Source of the DNA: Acidobacteriota bacterium
GTDB lineage: Bacteria > Acidobacteriota > Blastocatellia > Pyrinomonadales > Pyrinomonadaceae
DNA: 7,156 nt
Assembly: GCA_003222935.1 (NCBI GenBank)
Contig: QHXL01000045.1
Coordinates: 1 to 7,156 of the forward strand
Direction of reading: 5' to 3'
Below are positions 1 through 6,124 of this stretch, piece by piece. The notes beneath the pieces were generated by a model, which was given only the letters and a program-made list of their open reading frames with translations, ran no database searches and was not told where the DNA came from. Position 1 is the first letter of the stretch. Every line of letters begins with the position of its first letter. The position numbers and the translations under genes are program-made.

Positions 1-108
1 CCTGGCGCAACCCCGTTGGGGTTGGATCGCTTATCCGTTCCTTCCCAGGGTAGCCGCCAGAGCGCGGCAACCCTGGGCTCTGCGGCGCAACCGCTTCGCG
101 GTTAAAAA
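1..108. repeat. Hairpin-rich, protein-like intergenic repeat
   Basis: Three hairpins stand in a row. One is a 7-bp stem (8-14 with 18-24). The second is a longer stem (44-57 with 64-77, 13 pairs plus one A/A mismatch, 6-nt loop). The third is a 6-bp stem (89-94 with 98-103). The motif GGCGCAACC occurs before both small hairpins. The plus-strand frame from position 2 is open and runs without a stop into the ATG at 110, reading a Pro/Arg/Trp-rich peptide (for example WIAYPFLPRVAA). Such open, protein-like repeats are familiar from intergenic regions of Acidobacteriota and Planctomycetes. I take it as a dispersed repeat and not as coding sequence. The element probably begins left of the window. 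Confidence 0.6.
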
Positions 109-109
109 C

Positions 110-652
110 ATGTCTGAACGGAAGATCATCGTCTACATTGCAACCAGCGCCGATGGCTACATTGCGCGTGCTGACGGAAGTGTTGATTGGTTGAATCGTC
201 CGCGTAGCGCGGGAGACTATGGTTGGGCCGACTTCTACAAATCGATCGATACAGTTCTGTGGGGACGAAAAACTTATGAGATGACGATAGGGTTCGCCAA
301 GAAAGGTAGTGGCACCCGCTCCTGAAAGATCAAGAACTACGTTTTCACTCACAATCCGCCAGACCCTAAACCAAAAGGCGTCGAGATAGTGACCGAGCCC
401 GTCAAAGAATTTGCGCAGCGATTGCGCGCAACTCCGGGAAAAGATATTTGGATGATGGGTGGCGGCGGGATCATTGCGTCGTTCCTGGAAGCAGGGGAGT
501 TGGACGAGTTCATAATTCACGTGATCCCGACCTTCATCGGCGAAGGTATTCCCCTAATCGCTCCACACAAGATGAGTGTGGAATTGTCGTTGTTGGCGAC
601 ACACAGGTACGAGGATGGTGTGGTTAAGCTGCACTACAAAGTGGATCGATAG
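110..652 (+). pseudogene. Dihydrofolate reductase / RibD C-terminal family protein, interrupted by an in-frame TGA
   Basis: The reading frame has 181 codons including two stops: TGA at 323-325 and the natural TAG at 650-652. The part before the TGA (71 residues) starts with SERKIIVYIATSADGYIA and contains LWGRKTYEM. The part after it continues in the same frame with KIKNYVFTHNPP, then WMMGGGGIIASFLEAGELDEF and HVIPTFIGEGIPL. These are the typical motifs of NADPH-dependent DHFR-like/RibD-C proteins (YyaP/YwjB type, about 180 residues), so total length and frame are intact and a single nonsense change best explains the break. An ATG start at 110 matches the family N-terminus, but there is no clear Shine-Dalgarno: the start follows a repeat hairpin by a few bases. 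Alternatives are a sequencing error or a real split gene; a GTG at 386-388 or the ACC/ATG-poor region after the stop gives no convincing restart signal. Physiological substrate is not known for this subfamily. Confidence 0.8.
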
Positions 653-658
653 GTTAGC

Positions 659-775
659 TCTTCTCTGTGCAATCTCTGTGTTCTCTGTGCCTCTGTGGTG
701 CAATTTACCGATGAGAGAACTCAAAGTGCGGTTCACCACAGAGGCACAGAGAACACAGAGATTGCACAGAGAAGA
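659..775. repeat. Perfect 42-bp inverted repeat of CACAGAG units
   Basis: Positions 659-700 are the exact reverse complement of 734-775, with a 33-nt loop. Each arm holds four copies of CACAGAG (right arm at 737, 745, 754 and 765; spacing 8, 9 and 11). The element lies between two convergent genes, the interrupted reductase gene (ends 652) and a HEAT protein gene (ends 969). As RNA, either strand would form a very stable stem, so it could act as a bidirectional 3'-end or terminator structure, although no T-run follows either arm. A decayed relative lies at 4250-4350, so this belongs to a dispersed repeat family. Confidence 0.85.
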
Positions 776-968
776 AATGAAGCAATTCCCAACCCAGCAA
801 GTTACCTTTCGTTATCTGCTCGTCGAATACAAGAAAACTCTGCGGTCAATCAAGGTCGACTCAAAAAACAATTCACCGCAGAAGCGACTTCTTCCAAAGG
901 CTGTAGCGCAGTTTGAAACGCGCCTCTGGAATGTCCCTACTGCGGTGAAGGTTGAACCGGTTCGGTAG
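776..968. other. Intergenic, no convincing gene
   Basis: The only open frame here (ATG at 777, 63 codons, ending at 968) starts at the edge of the inverted repeat, gives a Lys/Arg/Gln-rich peptide without a recognisable domain, and has no good ribosome binding site. I therefore do not call it. The stretch contains a 10-bp inverted repeat (872-881 with 940-949, core TTCACCGCAG) and the palindrome GAACCGGTTC at 954-963, only 5 bp from the stop codon of the minus-strand HEAT gene. They may be remnants of further repeat copies. Confidence 0.4.
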
Positions 969-2564
969 TTACTTCATCAATACTTCGCGGAAAAATTCAA
1001 TGGCGCGCGGATCACCAGTTTCCCCCAACAACCGTATCGCCTGTTTCCTCACCAACTGATTCTGATGAGTCTTCGCAATCTTGATCAGAATCGGCACAGA
1101 CTCGGATGCCTGACGCTGACTTATCGCACGTACCGCCTGTACCTGCACTTCAGTGTTACCGTCGTTGCTCTGAGCAGTTGTGCTTAGAAACTCAAGGCTC
1201 TTCTGGCTCGCTCGTTCACCCAACAATCTGATCGCCGTCTTGCGAACGTTGAGGTCGTCAGAACTCGCCGCTACTGCAAACAACTTATCTTCCACTCGCT
1301 GGGTTTTAATTTCTGAAAGCGTTTGCAGAATGCTGCGCCGGATATCAGCCACTTGCTCAGCGTCAAACAGCTTAATCAGGTCATCTACTGCCGCCTCGCC
1401 ACGTTGACTCAAAACCCTGATTGCCTGCTTCCGTAGTTCCGGATTACTTTCAGTCTTCGCGATTTCCATCAGGCGAGCCTGCGCGCGTGGACTCTTTGTT
1501 TCTGAAAGTGATCGCAATGCGGTTTTCTTGATCTCGAGGTTAGTATCGTTGTTATAGAACTTGATCAACTCATCGACTACATCCTCACGTTTGAAGTGAC
1601 CAAGTTGACGCAAAGCACTACGCCGCAACTCCCAGTCACTGTCGCTCTTCGCGATGTTCAGAAGAAACGGATACGCTAGTTGCTCTTCGTCGCTACTCCC
1701 GGCCGCACCAATAATGCCCTGACGAACCTCGGTGTCTTTTACGTTTTCGTAAAGACTTTGAATCGTAGCCATCGTGCCGCGATCATGACTTTGTCCGATT
1801 GCATAAGCAGCAGAACGACGGATCTTCTTGTCCTCAGTATCATTGCGCACTAGACCAGCAAGGAACGCTTGTTCGCCGCCCACTTGTCCCAACCAGTAAA
1901 CGGCGTTTGAACGAATCCGCGGGTTCTGGGAAGTATTGAAGAACGTCCTCAACATGCCACCGACGCGAGGGTCGTCGTGCACGGCTATACCGACTACGGC
2001 GCGTTCGCTAAGACTGTCGAGTGGCGCAGCAGCAGCAAGCGCACGTAAGTAATTCAAACTCTCCTCGTTGTTCGCCCGACCCAGCCAGTAGACGGGATAC
2101 CCGCTGTATTCACGCTTTCGTTCGAGGTTGTAAATCTCCATGCGGGTGATTTGATTACTCGTTGAGTCGCGCAAAAGGAAAACCGCCAGGTTGCGTGTCT
2201 CCACCGGCATGCCGTCCGCTGTTGTTCCGACGAACACACTCGTGTCACCCATGGTGTTGATTGAACCGTGAAACTCTTTGATAGCCGCATCAACTGCAAC
2301 ACCCGATCGAACATCGAATGCGTATGCCGACCAGTAAGGTGATTGCTTGGCTCGCGCTCGTTCACGCGCGGTCTCAAGTCTCGACATCAAGTCAGCACCT
2401 TCGACCAGCGTAAAACCCTGCAGCCTAGTCGTTGAGGATTGTGTTTGCAGGTCGTCAGAGACGGCAGCTGCCGAAACGGAAGTAACGGGCCTCCCGCCGG
2501 CACAGGCTGCGCCGGCAACCAGCAAACCTAGCAACAGTGATTGAGTTATCTTCGTATGTCGCAT
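969..2564 (-). CDS. Exported HEAT-repeat protein, 531 aa
   Basis: I chose the ATG at 2564 because it has GGAG six bases upstream and starts a good signal peptide (MRHTKITQSLLLGLLVAGAACAGG); an open extension to 2687 lacks both. Cys21 is in a non-standard lipobox (GAAC), so a lipoprotein is possible but unproven. Residues about 50-175 form an N-terminal region with PYWSAYAFDVRSGV that I do not recognise. From about 180 to the end, HEAT repeats follow. The last three double units (about 317-380, 381-443, 444-508) have a 64-residue period beginning A(I/L)RxL, and a short cap ends the protein (AIRLLGETGDPRAIEFF). HEAT arrays are alpha-solenoids that bind other proteins; no catalytic residues are evident. 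It is the last gene of the presumed sigma/anti-sigma operon and looks like a paralogue of the upstream HEAT gene. Partner and precise role are unknown. It probably acts in the periplasm. Confidence 0.85.
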   Translation of the reverse strand: MRHTKITQSLLLGLLVAGAACAGGRPVTSVSAAAVSDDLQTQSSTTRLQGFTLVEGADLMSRLETARERARAKQSPYWSAYAFDVRSGVAVDAAIKEFHGSINTMGDTSVFVGTTADGMPVETRNLAVFLLRDSTSNQITRMEIYNLERKREYSGYPVYWLGRANNEESLNYLRALAAAAPLDSLSERAVVGIAVHDDPRVGGMLRTFFNTSQNPRIRSNAVYWLGQVGGEQAFLAGLVRNDTEDKKIRRSAAYAIGQSHDRGTMATIQSLYENVKDTEVRQGIIGAAGSSDEEQLAYPFLLNIAKSDSDWELRRSALRQLGHFKREDVVDELIKFYNNDTNLEIKKTALRSLSETKSPRAQARLMEIAKTESNPELRKQAIRVLSQRGEAAVDDLIKLFDAEQVADIRRSILQTLSEIKTQRVEDKLFAVAASSDDLNVRKTAIRLLGERASQKSLEFLSTTAQSNDGNTEVQVQAVRAISQRQASESVPILIKIAKTHQNQLVRKQAIRLLGETGDPRAIEFFREVLMK

Positions 2565-2570
2565 GCGAAT

Positions 2571-2574
2571 CTCC
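2571..2574 (-). promoter_or_regulatory. Shine-Dalgarno of the distal HEAT gene
   Basis: On the minus strand GGAG lies six bases before the ATG at 2564. It decides the start against the longer frame reaching 2687, whose N-terminal residues are polar, Arg-rich and unlike a signal peptide. Confidence 0.7.
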
Positions 2575-2578
2575 GGTG

Positions 2579-2608
2579 GAATTGTCCGACGTGGAAATGT
2601 CCGACGTG
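2579..2608. repeat. Two tandem 15-bp units before the distal HEAT gene
   Basis: Read on the minus strand, two adjacent units CACGTCGGACATTTC and CACGTCGGACAATTC differ at one base (14/15). They sit just upstream of the GGAG and ATG of the distal HEAT gene, in the 128-bp gap to the preceding gene. The core CGGACA also occurs in tandem before the anti-sigma gene. The pair could be an operator, a leader element or a simple local duplication. Confidence 0.6.
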
Positions 2609-2692
2609 CTTTATAGTTCGTCGTTTTCATTGAAGAGCGAATGTTTGAACTGGTCCAAGGTCGGCAAACTAACGTTCGTCGCGACATGTGGA

Positions 2693-4204
2693 CTACTTCA
2701 GCAGTTCTTCAAGAAACTTCAGTGCCTCCGGATCCTTGCTCTCGCCCAGGTAGCGAACAGCAATTTTTCTCTGATCGACTGATGGATCATTGCGGGCAAT
2801 CATCATCAGCTTTCTCACTGCATTCTTGCTTTTGGAGTAACCAAACGTGCGCAGCAAAGCAGCACGAACCTGTGGATTCTGCTCCTGGTCGTAAAGAGCG
2901 ATAAGCTGGTCTGCAGTCTGATCGTCGTTTCGATCTCCGAGTACGCGAATCGCGAAACTCCGCATATCGACAGGATCGTTACCACGCGCAATTTCTAAAA
3001 GCTTTGCATGAGCCCGCGGATCGTTGTTGTCGGCGAATGCTCGCAACAGCCCTTGCTTGATCTGCAGGTTCGTCTCTGAGCTGTAGAGCTGGAGTAGACC
3101 ATCCATGCCGCCTCGTCCGTGATCACCCAGCCGACGAATGGCTTCGATGCGGAGTTCCGGTGTTTCACCCGTGCGAGCTATTTCAAGAATCTTTGCGCGA
3201 GCCCGTGGATCCTCACGCTGCGCCAACGACCGCAAGATTTGTCTGCGAATCTCAATATTCTTTTCAGCGTCAAACAGTCTTATTAACTCATCGAGTGCAG
3301 CTGGATCTCGCACGTCACCTAGATAGCGGATCGCGAGCTGTCGAAGGGCAATGTCATCTCCACTGCGCGCGATCTCGAATACCTTCGCGCTGCCTTTTTG
3401 GGTTCGGCCCTCGACCAGGGCGCGCAGGATTTGAGCTCGGATTTCTTTTGTGCGATCCGCGTCGAATAGTTGAATCAGTGCGTCTGTAATTTGTTCGCTA
3501 TGCTGGTCGCCCAGTCGCTTAATGGCGGTGAGCCGCAACTTGAGATCGGTGTTTGTGCGAGCTATCTCCAACAAGATCGGAACGGCTTTCGCACCACCGT
3601 GAGCGCCGAGCATGGAAACTGCTGCTGACGTAAAACTTGGACATCCCGGCGGGTTAGTCTTGAGCGCTTCGGTCACGATCGCCATGGCTCGTTCCTCGTC
3701 TGCCTGGAACAAACTCTGCAAAGCGAGGATCTTGATCTCACAGTTATCACGATTGATTGCATCATCGACGGTATTCTTGTAGCCCATCACCACGAGCAAA
3801 GCTTCTGCTTCACGGCGCCAACTGGAACCCGGAAATCTCTCAATCAAACGCTTCAATGGTGTAGCTGCATCTTCCTTGAAACCTTGTTTCTGGAGTGCGT
3901 AGCCATACCAGTAAAGAGCCGCGTCCATATCTTTGTCCTTGGGATAGCTACGGATAAAGTCGTTGAACTTTTCGGCTGCCTTTTGCCAGTTCTGCGCTTC
4001 AATCATGTCGCGACCTTCACGTAACAACTGGACCGACGCAGTGTTGGTCTTATTCGTTTGCATGAAGCGATTGAACTTCTGAATATCCTGATCGATAGCA
4101 GAAGCGCGTTGTGTGTAAATCATGACCGTTGCACAAATGCTCAGGCCGGCGAGCAGTAAGAGTGCGGTTCGAAAGCGGGGGAAATAATTGTTCAAGTGTT
4201 TCAT
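2693..4204 (-). CDS. Exported TPR and HEAT-repeat protein, 503 aa
   Basis: The N-terminus (positive residues, then LLLLAGLSICATVMIY, then ASA before IDQ) is a signal peptide with likely cleavage after residue 36. Residues about 57-140 look like two TPR units of the kind in YbgF/BamD-like envelope proteins (WQKAAEKFNDFIRSYP, then YWYGYALQKQGFKEDA). From about 145 on come HEAT repeats. Four double-HEAT super-repeats of 63-64 residues begin at 227, 291, 355 and 418, each of form AIRxLGD, about 15 residues, LIxLFDAE, then IR..ILR.L, then KxLEIAR; a cap at 482-503 (AVRYLGESKDPEALKFLEE) ends the protein. AAGGA lies 11 bases before the ATG, a plausible ribosome binding site. The gene lies downstream of the anti-sigma gene and upstream of a related HEAT gene. 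A protein-binding scaffold in the periplasm is the likely role; whether it senses, anchors or is regulated is unknown. Confidence 0.88.
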   Translation of the reverse strand: MKHLNNYFPRFRTALLLLAGLSICATVMIYTQRASAIDQDIQKFNRFMQTNKTNTASVQLLREGRDMIEAQNWQKAAEKFNDFIRSYPKDKDMDAALYWYGYALQKQGFKEDAATPLKRLIERFPGSSWRREAEALLVVMGYKNTVDDAINRDNCEIKILALQSLFQADEERAMAIVTEALKTNPPGCPSFTSAAVSMLGAHGGAKAVPILLEIARTNTDLKLRLTAIKRLGDQHSEQITDALIQLFDADRTKEIRAQILRALVEGRTQKGSAKVFEIARSGDDIALRQLAIRYLGDVRDPAALDELIRLFDAEKNIEIRRQILRSLAQREDPRARAKILEIARTGETPELRIEAIRRLGDHGRGGMDGLLQLYSSETNLQIKQGLLRAFADNNDPRAHAKLLEIARGNDPVDMRSFAIRVLGDRNDDQTADQLIALYDQEQNPQVRAALLRTFGYSKSKNAVRKLMMIARNDPSVDQRKIAVRYLGESKDPEALKFLEELLK

Positions 4205-4249
4205 CGTTATCTTCGTCCTTGGTATTTTTTATTGCGTTAACTAATTCGG

Positions 4250-4350
4250 TTCACCGCACAGACACAGAGAACCCGAGAGCAAGCGCAGAAGATCGAGCGG
4301 TGATCAAAAACGCACATGGCATCTCCATGTTCCCTGTGCCTCTAGGGTGA
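4250..4350. repeat. Decayed copy of the CACAGAG inverted repeat
   Basis: The left arm (about 4250-4279) resembles the right arm of the perfect element at 734-775, sharing for instance TTCACC and ACACAGAGAAC. The right arm, 4320-4349, matches 671-700 at 24 of 30 positions. The two arms are thus in the opposite order and have lost much of their pairing. The element lies in the 170-bp gap (4205-4374) between the anti-sigma gene and the first HEAT gene. That gap holds no gene; the A-rich stretch next to the HEAT start gives no convincing promoter. Confidence 0.6.
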
Positions 4351-4374
4351 CTTTTCGATTTCCGACATTTTTGA

Positions 4375-5352
4375 TTAATCCAATGCGCGAGCCAGCGCGT
4401 TTGAGTTCACTTGCAGCAGGGGAACGATATTTTTTCGTTCAACCCTATCCTTGATTACTCTCACGTCGTCACGTCGAGGCTTTGCCGGGAGATTGGCGAT
4501 ATCCAGCAGAATTGGTTCTAAACTCTCGAGTAACGAAGAAACCTGCGCATCTCCCGCCGCGTCGGCTTCTCGTCGAAGCATCATGTTTTGAAACACGAGC
4601 TGCTGTGCGCTCTTCTTCTCATAACTAACATCGGCGACAGACCCTGACTTGTTCGTTCGCACATTTCTAAACGAGCGCAACAGCAACTCCGCCTTTTGTA
4701 AGTGAATCGCGGTCATCGTCTCGGCGTCGGCCGAACGAACGCGGCCGTTGCTGTTTGAAATGTCCGGGTCACTTGTATCGCCCGTCTCAGTCGCGACGTT
4801 TTTGGCAATATTGTCTGGCTGTGGATCGAATATTGGAGTCGACTTCTTGATCTGAATCTTCTTCTCGCCGGTAGCCGGAGCTGGTGATTTCTTTGGCGTA
4901 GCTTTTTTCGGCGTCCCTTGTGGTGCGGGTGAAGATGTAGGAACTGAAGTTCTTCGATTGCTTCTATTGTCACCACCACCACTCGCAACCTCTACAGAAG
5001 TTTCCGGTTTGGACTTGAGTCGCGGATAAACCAACAAGGCGAAAACAACTGCGAGGATCAGGAGCGAGGCGAAAGCTGCAACAGGAGGATTGAAGGCCCA
5101 ACGCCAACCCCGGGGGCGTGGTCGCCGCTCGCCTTGTTCTTTACCAAGAATGCGAGCCAATGCTTCGCGTTGCGCCACCGGTTGGAATGAAACAGGAAAG
5201 TCAGTCAGTTGGCTTCGAAGACTCAGAAAGTCAGCCCGCGCTTCCTGACACTCCAGACAATTTACTAAGTGTCGTTCGAGTGCGCGCGTCTCGACGGCGT
5301 CGAGTTCACCGTCAATCAGTAGGGAAATATTTTCAGTACAATCGCAATTCAT
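4375..5352 (-). CDS. Membrane-bound zinc-finger anti-sigma factor, 325 aa
   Basis: Residues 1-45 form a zf-HC2/ZAS-type anti-sigma domain: CDCTENISLLIDGELD followed by the H-x3-C-x2-C zinc motif (His28, Cys32, Cys35, in ERHLVNCLECQE). In the ZAS family this domain binds and inhibits a cognate ECF sigma factor. A basic linker (RRPRPRGWRW) precedes one transmembrane helix at about 88-110 (PPVAAFASLLILAVVFALLVYP), giving an N-in topology. Residues 120-205 are Ser/Pro/Lys-rich and probably disordered. Residues about 207-325 are a predicted helical domain with LQKAELLLRSFRN, LESLEPILLDIANLP and VERKNIVPLLQVNS; I know no function for it. It lies 77 bp downstream of the sigma gene on the same strand. 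The ATG has only a weak ribosome binding site, and a 12-bp tandem repeat sits immediately upstream. How the signal releases the sigma factor is unknown. Confidence 0.88.
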   Translation of the reverse strand: MNCDCTENISLLIDGELDAVETRALERHLVNCLECQEARADFLSLRSQLTDFPVSFQPVAQREALARILGKEQGERRPRPRGWRWAFNPPVAAFASLLILAVVFALLVYPRLKSKPETSVEVASGGGDNRSNRRTSVPTSSPAPQGTPKKATPKKSPAPATGEKKIQIKKSTPIFDPQPDNIAKNVATETGDTSDPDISNSNGRVRSADAETMTAIHLQKAELLLRSFRNVRTNKSGSVADVSYEKKSAQQLVFQNMMLRREADAAGDAQVSSLLESLEPILLDIANLPAKPRRDDVRVIKDRVERKNIVPLLQVNSNALARALD

Positions 5353-5353
5353 T

Positions 5354-5377
5354 TCTTAGTGTCCGTCTTAATGTCCG
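5354..5377. repeat. Two tandem 12-bp units before the anti-sigma gene
   Basis: On the minus strand, CGGACATTAAGA and CGGACACTAAGA are directly adjacent, differ at one base (11/12), and end one base before the anti-sigma ATG. They occupy the place where a ribosome binding site would be expected, yet no good one is present. The core CGGACA is shared with the 15-bp tandem units before the distal HEAT gene. Confidence 0.65.
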
Positions 5378-5429
5378 ATAAACTTTAGTTTGTCGTGACT
5401 CGGATTAGCGTACCTGTGGAACCATTTCC

Positions 5430-5960
5430 TCAATTCGCCGCACCGAGTCGCTTTTCTTTTTTTGTCCAACCCTCACGAATCGCAGCACGCGCGCGAAAGA
5501 TGTCGACCTTCACTTTGCTTTCTGAAACATTGAGCACCTGGCTGATGTCCTTGTAACTCAACTGCTCCTGCTCCCTCAGCAACAACGCCACTTTTTGATC
5601 TTCCGGAAGCGTACTCAGCATGTTCAGAACCAACTCCTTGCGCTCTTGAGTTTCGTACTCCTGTTCCGGGTTGCGCATTCGTGGAGTCATTACTTCAACC
5701 ACTCGATCAAAGAGCTTGTAGCGCGTGTGCGACTTGCGAAACTCATTGATCGCGAAGTTTCGGGCCACCCGGTAGAGCCAGAAGCGCGCCTCGCCATGGG
5801 GCAAAGTTTCCCATGCGGTGCGGTGCAGTTGCAGAAAGCTCTCCTGTGCCAGGTCTTGAGCTAGCTCGACGCGACCTCCCAACAAACACTCTAGAAAACG
5901 GCATAGGCTCGGGTAGAACTCCTGAAACAGCATGGTGAACTCTTCATCGTGGCTCGCCAT
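5430..5960 (-). CDS. ECF-family RNA polymerase sigma factor, 176 aa
   Basis: Region 2 spans about residues 6-75 and includes DLAQESFLQLHRTAW and RFWLYRVARNFAINEFR. Region 4 spans about 107-162 and includes the helix-turn-helix (LSTLPEDQKVALLLREQEQLSYKDISQVLNVSESKVKV in pieces: LPEDQKVALLL, then YKDISQVLNVSESKVK). There is no region 1.1 or 3, which is the ECF (group 4) plan, and the length is usual. The frame is open to a TTG at 5996, but I prefer the ATG at 5960: AGGAG is present 14 bases upstream of it, while the TTG has none. It directs RNA polymerase to a specific promoter set and is probably held inactive by the anti-sigma factor encoded 77 bp downstream. It likely transcribes its own operon with the HEAT genes, as is common for ECF sigma factors, but no clear promoter motif confirms this. 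Confidence 0.92.
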   Translation of the reverse strand: MASHDEEFTMLFQEFYPSLCRFLECLLGGRVELAQDLAQESFLQLHRTAWETLPHGEARFWLYRVARNFAINEFRKSHTRYKLFDRVVEVMTPRMRNPEQEYETQERKELVLNMLSTLPEDQKVALLLREQEQLSYKDISQVLNVSESKVKVDIFRARAAIREGWTKKEKRLGAAN

Positions 5961-5974
5961 AAGCTGCGCTACAT

Positions 5975-5979
5975 CTCCT
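5975..5979 (-). promoter_or_regulatory. Putative ribosome binding site of the sigma gene
   Basis: AGGAG on the minus strand lies 14 bases before the chosen ATG, a long spacing. It overlaps an ATG immediately followed by TAG in another frame (AGGAGATGTAG). This favours the 176-residue form over the TTG start at 5996, though the spacing would suit weak translation. Confidence 0.4.
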
Positions 5980-6009
5980 AAAACACGTAGGTTCAAGAAA
6001 AGTTACAAA

Positions 6010-6050
6010 TTAAGTGTCTTGGCGGGGGAAAAAGTTGAAGAAAGTTTCAG
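6010..6050 (-). promoter_or_regulatory. Possible promoter region of the sigma operon
   Basis: Upstream of the sigma gene the minus strand reads CTGAAACTTT (6041-6050), then AACTTTTTC (6028-6036), and then GACACTTAA (6010-6018) after a C-rich spacer. AAC-rich -35 and short GAC/GTC-like -10 elements are typical of ECF promoters, but the spacing does not fit a known consensus. I report it as a weak candidate only. The remaining stretch to 6124 shows nothing else. Confidence 0.2.
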
Positions 6051-6124
6051 GCTTACTGAATTGCTCGAATTTCGCGTGATTTTGGATGGAGTATAGTTCA
6101 ACGCTGTTGAGAAGCCGGAAAGAA

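Noticed and set aside
323..325. Selenocysteine or other recoding at the internal TGA
   Set aside because: The family does not carry a catalytic Cys/Sec at this position as far as I know, and no convincing selenocysteine hairpin follows the codon.
659..775. CRISPR-like array in the CACAGAG repeats
   Set aside because: Repeat units are only 7 bp with 1-4 bp between them and are arranged as an inverted pair; there are no spacers or cas genes.
576..968. Plus-strand open frames across the inverted repeat (576-968 and 695-916), including a 63-codon frame from 777
   Set aside because: They run through the reductase gene in another frame or through both arms of the inverted repeat, have no domain or ribosome binding site, and their peptides are low-complexity translations of the CACAGAG units.
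2565..2687. Longer form of the distal HEAT protein starting at 2687
   Set aside because: The extra 41 residues are Arg/Ser/Thr-rich, precede a good signal peptide, and contain translated tandem repeat DNA; the internal ATG at 2564 has a proper GGAG.
3160..3489. Plus-strand frame of 109 codons opposite the TPR/HEAT gene
   Set aside because: It is antisense to the regular HEAT super-repeats, and its Arg/Ser-rich product has no recognisable domain.
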